Assembly: GCF_016905005.1 (NCBI RefSeq)
Contig: NZ_JADIKC010000002.1
Coordinates: forward strand, 1 to 64,000
Reading direction: 5' to 3'
Length of the DNA: 64,000 bases
From: Dyella kyungheensis
GTDB taxonomy: Bacteria > Pseudomonadota > Gammaproteobacteria > Xanthomonadales > Rhodanobacteraceae
Shown here: positions 52,747 through 64,000 of the stretch, in pieces
How positions within the stretch are numbered: position 1 is the first letter of the stretch
Layout: every line of letters begins with the position of its first letter
Position numbers and translations under genes: made by a program
The notes under the pieces: generated by a model
What the model saw: the letters and a program-made list of their open reading frames with translations, nothing else
Told to the model about the DNA's origin: nothing
Databases searched by the model: none

Positions 52747-53304
52747 CTATGGTGTGGCACGGGGCGACACGCCGGCGTCGGTGACCGGCTTGCCGTCTTT
52801 CCAGGCGAAGCGGAACACGTAGTCCAGGCTGAAAGGACGTGCCTCGCTGCTGACTTCGTGCGTGTTGCCGTTGGCGTCGGACGCCCACTGATTGATGCGC
52901 AAGGGCTCGAACGTCCACTGCATGGCGGCGGCGCGCACAGCATCATCGAAGAGCCTGGTGTGCGCATCCGCGCGCTCTTCGTCGGCGATGCGCACCTCGG
53001 CCACTTTGCCTTCTTCGTTGACCACCAGGCGTGCCTCCACTTCCTCCGGCGGCAATCGCTGGTCGAGCAATGCGTCGGGGTAGACCGGTGCCGGGTGATG
53101 CGAGGGAACGGCACCGGTCGAGACCTGGCCCAGGGCAAGCTGGTAGTGCTGCAGATCGTCCTTCTGCGCAGCGCGATAGGAGGTGTCGCCCTCGACGGCC
53201 GGCTTGGCCGGAACGGTCGGCGGAACGCTGGCACAGCCAGCCAGCGCGATGCCGAGGCTCGCTGGCAACCATTTCCATCCACCGCGCTGACGCCTCGTAC
53301 CCAT
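52747..53304 (-). CDS. Lipoprotein with TonB C-terminal-like domain
   Basis: 185 residues. The N-terminus [17 protein letters not shown] gives a lipobox LAGC. The C-terminal domain ([38 protein letters not shown]...[16 protein letters not shown]) has the YP-x-ARL / VVNEEGxV / AxxxWxFEP pattern of energy-transducer TonB C-terminal domains. Usually such domains contact TonB-dependent receptors; without the TonB membrane anchor its role is unclear. Located between glmU and atpC. Confidence 0.75.
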   Translation of the reverse strand: MGTRRQRGGWKWLPASLGIALAGCASVPPTVPAKPAVEGDTSYRAAQKDDLQHYQLALGQVSTGAVPSHHPAPVYPDALLDQRLPPEEVEARLVVNEEGKVAEVRIADEERADAHTRLFDDAVRAAAMQWTFEPLRINQWASDANGNTHEVSSEARPFSLDYVFRFAWKDGKPVTDAGVSPRATP

Positions 53305-53340
53305 GCTGTTGCCCCCTTGCTGTTTGCCTCAGCATAAACA

Positions 53341-53366
53341 AAAACGCCGACCCAGGGCCGGCGTTC
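53341..53366 (-). terminator. Intrinsic terminator of the atp operon
   Basis: On the minus strand AACGCCGGC-CCTGG-GTCGGCGTT is followed by TTTTG. It lies 27 bp after the atpC stop, the expected end of the ATP synthase transcript. Confidence 0.8.
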
Positions 53367-53392
53367 TGCGGGGTGCTGCCCGGGCAGTTCGC

Positions 53393-53818
53393 TCAGTGCT
53401 TGAGCGTCTTGCGCAGACGCTCCAACGCCTGCAGCTGGGTGATGGCCTCGGCCAGCTTGGCCTGCGCCTCGGCGATCTCGACCGCGTCGGTACGATTGGC
53501 CAGGGCGTCTTCCGCTTCCTGCTTGGCGCGCTGGGCGGCCGCTTCGTCCAGGTCGGAGGCGCGTGCGGCGGTATCGGCCAGCACGGTGACGACCTGCGGC
53601 TGCACTTCCAGGATGCCGCCGGACACCCAGAACTGCTGACGCTCGCCATTGGCCAGCACCACGTCCACGTGGCCGGGCTTCAGGCGGGTGATCAGCGGCG
53701 CATGGCGGGGCGCAATGCCCAGTTCGCCCATCTCGCCGGTGGCGACCACGAGCTGCGCGTCGCCGGAGAAGATCTCGGCTTCGGCGCTGACGATGTCGAC
53801 ACGGAGGGTATGACTCAT
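53393..53818 (-). CDS. atpC: ATP synthase F1 subunit epsilon
   Basis: 141 residues, with the beta-sandwich N-domain ([45 protein letters not shown]) and a C-terminal two-helix inhibitory domain ([19 protein letters not shown]). Last gene of the operon, separated from atpD by a 128-bp spacer holding an inverted repeat. Confidence 0.96.
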   Translation of the reverse strand: MSHTLRVDIVSAEAEIFSGDAQLVVATGEMGELGIAPRHAPLITRLKPGHVDVVLANGERQQFWVSGGILEVQPQVVTVLADTAARASDLDEAAAQRAKQEAEDALANRTDAVEIAEAQAKLAEAITQLQALERLRKTLKH

Positions 53819-53848
53819 GGTTTTCTCGCTACGCTCGAGTAAAGGGGG

Positions 53849-53924
53849 AGTGGTGAATGGTGAATGGGGAGAGCAGGCGCGCTAGCGCACTGTGCAGTTG
53901 CTATTCCCTATTCACCCTTCACTC
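53849..53924. repeat. Inverted repeat in the atpD-atpC spacer
   Basis: AGTGGTGAATGGTGAATGGGGA (53849-53870) faces TCCCTATTCACCCTTCACT (53905-53924), an imperfect inverted repeat with a GCGCTAGCGC palindrome at 53879-53888 in the loop. The GTGAATGG/CCATTCAC motif is, from memory, a dispersed Xanthomonadaceae repeat. It separates atpD from atpC. Confidence 0.55.
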
Positions 53925-53946
53925 TTCTCTATTTCCCAGAGGCCGC

Positions 53947-55416
<1,470 letters not shown>

Positions 55417-55429
55417 TTAGTTTAAAAGT

Positions 55430-55541
55430 GCTGCCATGGATGGCAGCTTTTTGATCTTCGCGATCATGGATGATCGCTTTAACTACTCGCGGCCATGGAT
55501 GGCCGCTTTTTGATCTGCTCTTGCAGGCAGGGATGCCTGCA
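55430..55541. repeat. Four tandem hairpins in the atpG-atpD spacer
   Basis: Stems at 55430-55447 (GCTGCCATGGATGGCAGC), 55460-55477 (GCGATCATGGATGATCGC), 55489-55506 (GCGGCCATGGATGGCCGC) and 55522-55541 (a variant around AGGGAT). The apex CATGGATG is constant in the first three while the outer bases change on both sides together. The first and third are followed by TTTTTGATCT on the plus strand, which is antisense to the operon. A fifth copy is at 58203-58220. Confidence 0.85.
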
Positions 55542-55542
55542 C

Positions 55543-56469
55543 TTATACAGCCGCGGCACCACCAACAATCTCGGAAATTTCCTGCGTGATCGCCGCCTGA
55601 CGCGCCTTGTTGTAAATCAGCGTCAGTTCGCCGATCACCTTGTTGGCGTTGTCCGATGCGCTCTTCATCGCGACCATGCGCGCGGCATGCTCGCTGGCAA
55701 GGTTTTCCAGCACGCCCTGGTACACCACCGACTCGATGTAACGACCCAGCACATGCTCGAGCACGGTGGCGGCATCGGGTTCGTAGATGTAATCCCAGTC
55801 GTGCTTCTGCTCGAGCTTGAGGCCGGCCACCGGGAAATCCGGCGAGTTCGGCTTGCCTTCGCCGCTGACCATTTCCTGTGCCACCACCGGCAGCGGAAGC
55901 AGCGCGTGGACCGCCGGCTTCTGCGTCATGGTGTTGATGAAATCGTTGTGGGCGAGGAACACGCGATCGAGCTTGCCTTCGGTGTAGGCATCGAGCATGA
56001 CCTTGATCACGCCGATCAGACTTTCCACCTTCGGCTTCTCACCCAGGTGGGTGACGCTGCCGATCAGGTTCACGCCCTTGATGCGACGGAAGAACTGCGT
56101 TGCCTTCTGGCCGACGGCAACGACGTCGATCTCCGCGCCCTTGTCCTGCCACTCGCGAATGATCGGCAGCAGGCGACGGAACAGGTTCGAGTTCAAGCCG
56201 CCGCACAGACCGCGGTCGGTGCTGACGACGAGAAAACCGACGCGCTGCACCTTCTCGCGCTCCAGCAGGAACGGATGGCTGAAATCGGTGCTGGCCTGGG
56301 CCACGTGCGCGATCACCTTGCGCATGGCACGCGCATAGGGACGCGACGCCTTCATCAGATCCTGCGCCTTGCGGATCTTCGAGGCCGAGACCATCTCGAG
56401 CGCGCGCGTCACCTTGCGCATGTTCTGCGTGCTCTTGATCTTGGTTTTGATTTCGCGTCCGCTTGCCAC
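55543..56469 (-). CDS. atpG: ATP synthase F1 subunit gamma
   Basis: 308 residues. The N-terminal helix [32 protein letters not shown] and the C-terminal helix [35 protein letters not shown] form the rotor shaft. Compared with the E. coli subunit (287) it has about 20 extra residues around [31 protein letters not shown], a loop in the globular domain. Confidence 0.97.
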   Translation of the reverse strand: MASGREIKTKIKSTQNMRKVTRALEMVSASKIRKAQDLMKASRPYARAMRKVIAHVAQASTDFSHPFLLEREKVQRVGFLVVSTDRGLCGGLNSNLFRRLLPIIREWQDKGAEIDVVAVGQKATQFFRRIKGVNLIGSVTHLGEKPKVESLIGVIKVMLDAYTEGKLDRVFLAHNDFINTMTQKPAVHALLPLPVVAQEMVSGEGKPNSPDFPVAGLKLEQKHDWDYIYEPDAATVLEHVLGRYIESVVYQGVLENLASEHAARMVAMKSASDNANKVIGELTLIYNKARQAAITQEISEIVGGAAAV

Positions 56470-56523
56470 GTTTGCCTCAACCTATCTGGGTTAGTGCGAT
56501 CCCGGTCGGTCGACCGGAGTGCG

Positions 56524-56547
56524 GTACGGCCGTCTGGACGGCCGTAC
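56524..56547. repeat. Palindromic hairpin in the atpA-atpG spacer
   Basis: GTACGGCCGTC-TG-GACGGCCGTAC, a perfect 11-bp stem with a 2-nt loop, between atpA and atpG. It resembles the CATGGATG hairpins elsewhere in the operon in form but has a CGTCTGGACG core. Confidence 0.65.
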
Positions 56548-56559
56548 ACCCTTAACTGC

Positions 56560-58110
<1,551 letters not shown>

Positions 58111-58202
58111 GGGTCGATATCCTGAGATTTGAGTCTTTTTTGAAGAGCCCGCCGATGCTGGCGTGACACTTCGCGAAACGGACTTCGCTTTAAATTCATT
58201 GT

Positions 58203-58220
58203 CCGGCCATGGATGGCCGG
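58203..58220. repeat. CATGGATG hairpin in the atpH-atpA spacer
   Basis: CCGGCCATGGATGGCCGG, an 8-bp stem with the same CATGGATG apex as the tandem hairpins at 55430-55506. It lies in the 143-bp gap between atpH and atpA. Confidence 0.75.
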
Positions 58221-58253
58221 TCTTGCTGTTCGCGACACGAAGTCGCGTGAAAC

Positions 58254-58787
58254 TTAAGCCGTCAGCGCGCGGGTCATGCGCGCCAGACGACCGCGGGCCG
58301 AACCGTCGATCACTTCGCTGCCGGTATCGATCACCACGCCACCGAGCAGCGAGGCATCGACCTGGGTTTCCAGTTCGATCTCGCGCTTGAAGCGACGCTT
58401 GAGCGATGCCTTCAGCTGGTCAGCCTGGGCGGCATCCAGAGCGAACGCACTGGTCACCTTCACCAACAGCTGCGACTCGGATTCGCGCTTGTACTGCTCG
58501 AACAGCGCGGCGATTTCCGGCAGCAGCGCCATGCGACGGTGCTCGGCCAGCTCACCCAGGAAACGGGCAAACGGCGCGTCGGCAGCCATGCCCTGCGGCA
58601 GGTGCAACGCGACCAGCTGGTCCGCCGTCACGCGCGGATCGTTGCCGAAACCGGCCACGCGCGGGTCCTTCGCCACTTCCGCGGCAAAGGCCAGCGCCTG
58701 CGACCATGCGCCGAGCGAGCCGGCCCCATGGGCCAGCTCGAAGGCAGCACGCGCGTACGGACGGGCGAGGGTGATTGCCTGGGTCAT
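58254..58787 (-). CDS. atpH: ATP synthase F1 subunit delta
   Basis: 177 residues: [19 protein letters not shown] at the N-terminus and the C-terminal [43 protein letters not shown] typical of delta. It links F1 to the b-subunit stalk. Three bases separate it from atpF. Confidence 0.96.
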   Translation of the reverse strand: MTQAITLARPYARAAFELAHGAGSLGAWSQALAFAAEVAKDPRVAGFGNDPRVTADQLVALHLPQGMAADAPFARFLGELAEHRRMALLPEIAALFEQYKRESESQLLVKVTSAFALDAAQADQLKASLKRRFKREIELETQVDASLLGGVVIDTGSEVIDGSARGRLARMTRALTA

Positions 58788-58790
58788 GAC

Positions 58791-59261
58791 TTAGATCTCG
58801 GCCACGAGCTGGTCGAGCATCGCCTTGTGGGCGCTGGCATCGACTTCGCGCTGCACGATCTTCTCCGCGCCCTGGACCGCCAGACGGCCGACCCAGCCAC
58901 GCAGTTCTTCGCGCGCACGCTGCTGCATGCTGACGATTTCCTCGGCAGCGGCGGCCTTCAGGCGCGTGGCCTCGGTCACGGCTTCGGCGCGAGCCTTGTC
59001 CACGATCTGGTTGGCCTGGCTCTGGGCACGCTCGATGATCTCGTTGGCCTGCGCACGAGCCTGCTTGATTTCGACGGCCACCTTGGCGTCGGCGTCCTTC
59101 AGTTCGGCGCGCGCCTTTTCAGCGGCGGCCAGACCATCGGCAACCTTCTTCTGGCGCTCCTCAATCGCGTGATTGAGCTGCGGCCAGATGAACTTGGTGG
59201 TGAACCAGACCAGGATGGCGAAAGAAACCATCTGGCCCAGGAAAGTCAGATTGATATCCAT
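58791..59261 (-). CDS. atpF: ATP synthase Fo subunit b
   Basis: 156 residues, with one N-terminal membrane helix ([26 protein letters not shown]) and a long charged coiled coil. Dimer of b is the peripheral stalk. Length equals the E. coli subunit (156). Confidence 0.97.
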   Translation of the reverse strand: MDINLTFLGQMVSFAILVWFTTKFIWPQLNHAIEERQKKVADGLAAAEKARAELKDADAKVAVEIKQARAQANEIIERAQSQANQIVDKARAEAVTEATRLKAAAAEEIVSMQQRAREELRGWVGRLAVQGAEKIVQREVDASAHKAMLDQLVAEI

Positions 59262-59370
59262 GAGCTTTCCAAATACTCCCGAACACGTTGAAGTTGACGT
59301 GAAGCCGCGGCGTTAAATCGCCGCGGCGCCACATAACCCGCTCCGATTGGCCTCGCGGCCTAACGAAGGC

Positions 59371-60548
<1,178 letters not shown>

Positions 60549-60914
60549 TTAGCCCTTGAATCTGAACGCCAGCAGATTTATTGCGTAAGCAGCCACCAGC
60601 CCCGTGATGGCAGCTAGTGGCGGTAATTTCCATTGACCCAGGATCGCGATCAGCCCTCCGAAGATCACGATCCACTTCAGGATCAAACCTGACAACACGT
60701 GCCACATGGCCGTGCCTCCGCCACCCAATCCCTTGAAGGAGCGCCACGCCAGCAGCGCGGAACCCAGCGCCACCAGGGCGGCGCCTGCAGTGGCCGCCAG
60801 CGCTTCGCGGGGCCCCTGCATCAGGAAGGTGAGACCGACGGCCACCGCCACGGCCAGCTGCAGCAAAATAATGCGCAGTGCCAGACGACGACCGGAAGCA
60901 AGACTGTTGATCAC
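60549..60914 (-). CDS. atpI: ATP synthase protein I
   Basis: About 121 residues from GTG 60914 (VINSLASGRRLALRIILLQ) with four hydrophobic helices, the AtpI pattern. A GTG at 60968 would add 18 residues, but it lies only about 9 bp after the expected transcription start from the TATACT promoter at 60984-60989, so the shorter form is preferred. AtpI helps assemble the c-ring or insert subunits and is not essential. First gene of the operon; 3 bp before atpB. Confidence 0.85.
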   Translation of the reverse strand: MINSLASGRRLALRIILLQLAVAVAVGLTFLMQGPREALAATAGAALVALGSALLAWRSFKGLGGGGTAMWHVLSGLILKWIVIFGGLIAILGQWKLPPLAAITGLVAAYAINLLAFRFKG

Positions 60915-60983
60915 GTGATGTTCCCGCGCGGCTTCGCTCAAGGCGGCACCGAACCAGCTGCGGGCCACGGTCCAATCCCAAAA

Positions 60984-61013
60984 AGTATATCAGCGAGGCA
61001 TTTACAGCGACAA
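60984..61013 (-). promoter_or_regulatory. Candidate atp operon promoter
   Basis: Minus strand TTGTCG (61008-61013) and TATACT (60984-60989) are 18 bp apart and precede atpI. The -10 matches the sigma-70 consensus at five of six positions. Prediction by eye. Confidence 0.55.
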
Positions 61014-61091
61014 GTCGCGCCCGGCGCGACATCTTGTCCAGAGGCCGATCCGTTCACATAAAACGACGGAGTCGCGAGAAATTGCGCATAG

Positions 61092-61121
61092 AAAAAGGGC
61101 CGGACAACCGTCCGGCCCTTT
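61092..61121 (-). terminator. Intrinsic terminator of the phasin gene
   Basis: On the minus strand AAAGGGCCGGAC-GGTT-GTCCGGCCCTTT then TTC: a 12-bp perfect stem ending in a T-run, about 50 bp after the phasin stop and upstream of the atp promoter. Confidence 0.85.
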
Positions 61122-61170
61122 GACGCAACTGGGGGGAAGAAACGCTGCGCCGATAAGCGGTCTTACTTGA

Positions 61171-61572
61171 TTACTTGCTCGAAGCGGCAGCAGCGGCCTT
61201 CTTGACGGCAGCGACCGGAGCGGCCACGGCGTCATTGGCAGCAAGCTGCTGTTCCTGCACGAGCGCGCTGAGCGACTCGGCGGTCTTCTGCGTCACGGCG
61301 ATGATTTCCTGGGTCACGGAGACGGCGCGCTCGGCGTTTTCACGACCGGCGGCAGCCGCCTTTTCCCACAGCACGCGAAAACCATCGATATCGCGGGTTT
61401 CGAGGGCGCCGCTGAAGAAATCGGCCGCAGCTTCGGACTGCTTTTCCAGTGCGCGGATCTGCAGTTCGGCGACCTGCTCCAGGCCCTTGAAAGCCACGGA
61501 CTGTGCCTTGAAAGCGCTGTCGGCCAGCTGCTTGGCGTAGGCAAAAACCTGGGAATTCAGTTGCTGCGTCAT
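61171..61572 (-). CDS. Phasin family protein
   Basis: 133 residues, amphipathic and helical: FAYAKQLADSAFKAQSVAFKGLEQVAELQIRALEKQSEAAADFFSGALE and then RENAERAVSVTQEIIAVTQKTAE, with an Ala/Lys-rich tail (VAAVKKAAAAASSK) like PhaF-type tails. Phasins coat polyhydroxyalkanoate granules; no other pha gene is in the window, so the association is by family. Start at 61572 (MTQQLNSQV); a TGCAATGCA motif lies upstream. Confidence 0.85.
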   Translation of the reverse strand: MTQQLNSQVFAYAKQLADSAFKAQSVAFKGLEQVAELQIRALEKQSEAAADFFSGALETRDIDGFRVLWEKAAAAGRENAERAVSVTQEIIAVTQKTAESLSALVQEQQLAANDAVAAPVAAVKKAAAAASSK

Positions 61573-61628
61573 GACTTGGTCCCTCGACGGGATGGGGGTA
61601 GTGAGACGTACCTTACCAAGTCGTTTTG

Positions 61629-61637
61629 TGCAATGCA
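61629..61637 (-). promoter_or_regulatory. TGCAATGCA motif upstream of the phasin gene
   Basis: TGC-N3-GCA at 61629-61637, 57 bp before the phasin start, in an AT-rich stretch. PhaR repressors of other bacteria bind TGC-N3/4-GCA type sites; whether this genome has PhaR is unknown. Confidence 0.3.
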
Positions 61638-61724
61638 ATATATTTTCGCTGAACGGAATCGCATGTCATCAAAAATTCAAGATTACCAAGCGATTACGCG
61701 AGCACGATGACTTATTGCGACGCG

Positions 61725-62087
61725 TCAAAAACTGTCACGGCTACAACTTGCCCCGGAGGTGCAAGTTTCATGCACGACCACTTTGTCCAGTCCGGGCAAC
61801 GACGGCGCCAAGCGCTGGAAGATCCAGCGCGACAGCATCTCGCTGGTGGGATTCTCCAAGCCCTCGATATCGTTGAGGTAATGGTGATCCAGCTGATCGA
61901 ACAGCGGCGCGAAGGCCGTTTTGACGTCGGCGAAGTCCATCACCCAGCCCAGGGTAGGGTCGGGCTCTCCCTCCACATGGATCTCGATGCGGAAGGAATG
62001 ACCGTGCAGGCGCGCGCACTTGTGGCCCGGCGGCACGTTCGGAAGGCGGTGGGCCGCTTCGATATGGAATTCTTTGAAGATATGCAT
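61725..62087 (-). CDS. queD: 6-carboxytetrahydropterin synthase (QueD)
   Basis: 120 residues of the PTPS/QueD fold. Zinc ligands are His13 (EAAHRL) and the CxxxHGH segment (KCARLHGHSF); DHHYLNDIEGLENPTSEMLS and the catalytic VHETCTSGASC complete the site. It converts 7,8-dihydroneopterin triphosphate to the queuosine precursor CPH4. Length matches QueD. The rest of the queuosine genes are elsewhere. Confidence 0.93.
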   Translation of the reverse strand: MHIFKEFHIEAAHRLPNVPPGHKCARLHGHSFRIEIHVEGEPDPTLGWVMDFADVKTAFAPLFDQLDHHYLNDIEGLENPTSEMLSRWIFQRLAPSLPGLDKVVVHETCTSGASCSRDSF

Positions 62088-62260
62088 CCGCGTATTCTAG
62101 CGCGTCGCCCTTGCGGCCTCCTCCACGTCGTTTTTTGAGGCGTCACCAAGCGAGCTTGAATTCGCGCCCGAGCGCTCACTTTTCCTCACCGTCGACGACG
62201 TGATGCGCATGCCCATGGAACAGAAGCGATCCGCCAATGGAGAGAACTCGTCCTGGCAGG

Positions 62261-62704
62261 TCAATCGACGAAGGCGTCGGCCACGCGACGAATGAAGTCG
62301 GCCGTGCTCTGCGCGCCGAACTTGCGCATGGCGTTCTGTCGATGCTTGCGCACCGTGAGCGGACTGATGCGCAGGCGAGTGGCGATGTCGTCGTTCGACA
62401 GGCCCTTGCCCACCAGCTGGCAGATTTCCCGCTCGCGCGAACTGAGCAGGTCGTGGCGGCAACCTTGCGGATCGTCCGCGCGCCGCTCGCCGAGATGGAG
62501 AATCGCGTAGCGGACCAGCGCACTGGGATGGCGCATGTCCATCTTCCTGCGCATGTTGGTGCGGTGCTGCCGCACGGTGTGGATGGAAATGCCCAGCGCC
62601 GTGGCAATGGCGAGCGAGCTCATGCCACGAGCGATCAGGCGCAGGATCTCCTGCTCGCGCTTGGTCAGCATGGACAGGGGAAAATTGGCTCTGGGCAACA
62701 TCAT
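62261..62704 (-). CDS. Tandem LuxR-type helix-turn-helix regulator
   Basis: 147 residues made of two LuxR/GerE HTH domains and almost nothing else. Domain 1 (about 12-69): LTKREQEILRLIARGMSSLAIATALGISIHTVRQHRTNMRRKM. Domain 2 (about 86-145): LSSREREICQLVGKGLSNDDIATRLRISPLTVRKHRQNAMRKF. Neither a receiver nor an autoinducer domain is present. The two domains differ enough to be an old duplication. It could bind two adjacent half-sites as a monomer. Target genes unknown. No clear ribosome-binding site at the ATG 62704. Confidence 0.8.
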   Translation of the reverse strand: MMLPRANFPLSMLTKREQEILRLIARGMSSLAIATALGISIHTVRQHRTNMRRKMDMRHPSALVRYAILHLGERRADDPQGCRHDLLSSREREICQLVGKGLSNDDIATRLRISPLTVRKHRQNAMRKFGAQSTADFIRRVADAFVD

Positions 62705-63513
62705 GGAATGACGCCGACGACTTCATGGTGGGACTGCCGCCGAACGGCATCGGGCTGGCGATGGATCCCGCGACATGCAAGCGACGATGCGGGAACACGC
62801 TCGATGACACCTCATCGCGACGCAGTGTCCGGTCGGTGATCCGACCTCGATATCCATGGTGCTCCGCAGGCTCCCAACGAATTTGTCGGTCCGCATCCGT
62901 CTTTTCAAAATCAAACGATGGCTCGAGCGCCGGCAGCCGAGCAGGTGGACGAACGTCCACGCGTTGAAACTAGCAACGATCTGGAGACCGTCATCCGCGC
63001 CGGGTAGTAGCCACTGCGCTAGCCACGATGCATTGGAGACACTCGACGCCCGCCTATCGCCCGGGGCGTAGCAAGCCCGTCCGCAGCCGGGTGGTCTGTT
63101 TCGCGTGGATCGGGCAGCGATCGAGCACTGGAAACGCGCAGCGTTCGCGTGCCGATGAGGCCAGGAAAAGTATGGAAGCTTGGAGGTGTCCCAGAGACCT
63201 GGAGACACATGGTGGTTATGGGTGGAGAGGAAGCATAGCCACCACAGATCACGCCAACCCAGCCTGCGCGGTCGTGAAATCATCGGTGGCCGGGGAAAGT
63301 TGAGTCAGAAATTTTCGCTCGGGTAGAGCAGTCCGCCAACCGCTCGCAATCACCGGCATGCCTTTCAACGCTCTCCGGAATCACTATTCCGCCCGCCCTG
63401 AATCCGGGCAAGATCAAACATAACCAACTGTCGTTGCCAGAAGCACGCGGCTAGCGCAAGCTGCTCATTGCCTGTTTGGCAGACACGTACCGCTTAAGGA
63501 TGGCGATCGTTCG
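62705..63513. other. Gene-poor stretch, nothing recognised
   Basis: About 800 bases without a convincing gene. Reading frames here (the longest is minus strand 62723-63283) have Arg/Ser/Cys-rich, low-complexity composition and no ribosome-binding site. No RNA gene, repeat pair or terminator stood out. It may hold the promoter of the tandem-HTH regulator and the partial gene at 63514. Confidence 0.5.
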
Positions 63514-64000
63514 ATGATATGGGAAAGATTTCTAAGCGGTGGCAGCGACCCCTCCTATCTGGAGACCCTTCTCAACGACTGCTTCCAAACGTTTGCCCTG
63601 CCGGTCGATGACTCTGGATTCCGCCAACGGGCCAGTGACTACCTCGCCAGCATGCACGCGTCAAAGCTGATCGATGTGGACGAGCGGCTTAGGAGCTACT
63701 ACGGATCGCCATATCGACGCTGGCCGGAAGACGCCGTGCCACGAACAACGAGGGCGAAGATCAGCCCTGAGCTGCGCCAGCCACTTTTGTTCTTGGTAGC
63801 AGGCCACACCGATGGCCGGATTCGCCAGAAGGTGCTGTGGCTGCTCCCCCAGTTCCCTGGTCGCTTGACCCTTGCCGCTGCACTCATCCGCTGCGCGGAC
63901 TGGGTGCCTCAGGTCCAGTTTGCTGCTCAAGATGCCGTCGTAAGGCTGCTGGAGCTTTGTTCTGATGACGACATACTCGAAGTCTGGCCGCTGGTAATAC
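63514..64000 (+). CDS. Hypothetical protein, partial (continues past the window)
   Basis: Open from ATG 63514 to the right edge: MIWERFLSGGSDPSYLETLL and onward, 162 residues visible without a stop. A helical stretch RIRQKVLWLLPQFPGRLTLAAALIRCADWVPQVQFAAQDAVVRLLELC resembles HEAT/ARM-type repeats. AAGGA lies about 13 bases upstream of the start. The codon use is less GC-biased than in the core genes. Family and function unknown. Confidence 0.6.
   Translation, partial: MIWERFLSGGSDPSYLETLLNDCFQTFALPVDDSGFRQRASDYLASMHASKLIDVDERLRSYYGSPYRRWPEDAVPRTTRAKISPELRQPLLFLVAGHTDGRIRQKVLWLLPQFPGRLTLAAALIRCADWVPQVQFAAQDAVVRLLELCSDDDILEVWPLVI

Noticed and set aside
58131-58253. Possible promoter or second start in the atpH-atpA spacer
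   Set aside because: Several CTTCGCG-like repeats are visible but no convincing -35/-10 pair; only the CATGGATG hairpin was kept.
62723-63283. 186-residue minus-strand frame in the gene-poor stretch
   Set aside because: Arg/Ser/Cys-rich, no domain, no ribosome-binding site, starts and ends at random.

Overview
The window is GC-rich chromosomal DNA, almost certainly from a gammaproteobacterium of the order Xanthomonadales, and most like the Rhodanobacteraceae (Dyella, Rhodanobacter, Luteibacter). The family call is inference. It rests on an XanB2-type chorismatase beside an aryl-polyene (xanthomonadin-like) cluster, glmU next to the atp operon, Xanthomonadaceae-type intergenic repeats and overall gene content. 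Almost all of the window is core or lineage-core genome. The only mobile-element gene is an IS30-type transposase cut off by the left edge.

Layout. 1-0.4 kb: IS30 end and intergenic repeats. 0.5-7.7 kb: M1 aminopeptidase, lipase-like hydrolase, membrane methyltransferase, an ECF sigma / short membrane protein / secreted protein operon, a YgjP-like metalloprotease and rdgC. 7.8-11.3 kb: aromatic/aspartate aminotransferase downstream of ttcA. These two are separated by a striking 268-nt nested inverted repeat that can fold as a three-way junction and that contains a short leader ORF. 11.3-17.4 kb: pssA, a MarR-controlled efflux operon (MarR, FUSC, DUF1656, HlyD/EmrA-like) and a small lipoprotein. 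17.4-26.6 kb: M16 protease, trmL, the ubiquinone genes ubiJ-ubiB, truC, arfB, an acyltransferase and one compositionally odd secreted protein. 26.7-30.9 kb: LysR regulator divergent from the glyoxylate-shunt genes aceB-aceA. 31-39.4 kb: RCK-type cation/proton antiporter, comM, ubiK, glnB, gpmA, a TVNG-repeat secreted protein, hemF and a YdcF-like protein.

39.5-49.8 kb is an aryl-polyene/xanthomonadin-like pigment cluster. It holds a ketosynthase with chain-length factor, a glycosyltransferase, FabG-like reductase, two hotdog dehydratases, an MMPL exporter with a LolA-like partner, an acyltransferase, a membrane protein, an acyl carrier protein and XanB2. XanB2 would supply hydroxybenzoate starter from chorismate. 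The ACP and the elongation enzymes would build the polyene, and the acyltransferase, LolA-like and MMPL proteins would assemble and export it. No starter-activating AMP ligase is seen in the window.

49.8-53.3 kb: two uncharacterised envelope proteins, glmU and a TonB-domain lipoprotein. 53.4-61 kb: the complete F-type ATP synthase operon atpIBEFHAGDC on the minus strand, whose spacers carry covarying hairpins with an invariant CATGGATG apex. 61-64 kb: phasin, queD, a regulator made of two LuxR-type helix-turn-helix domains and nothing else, a gene-poor 0.8 kb stretch, and a gene cut off by the right edge.

I saw no tRNA, rRNA or CRISPR array. At least two families of paired inverted REP elements (REPIN-like) are scattered through intergenic regions, one of them inside the aceBA spacer.
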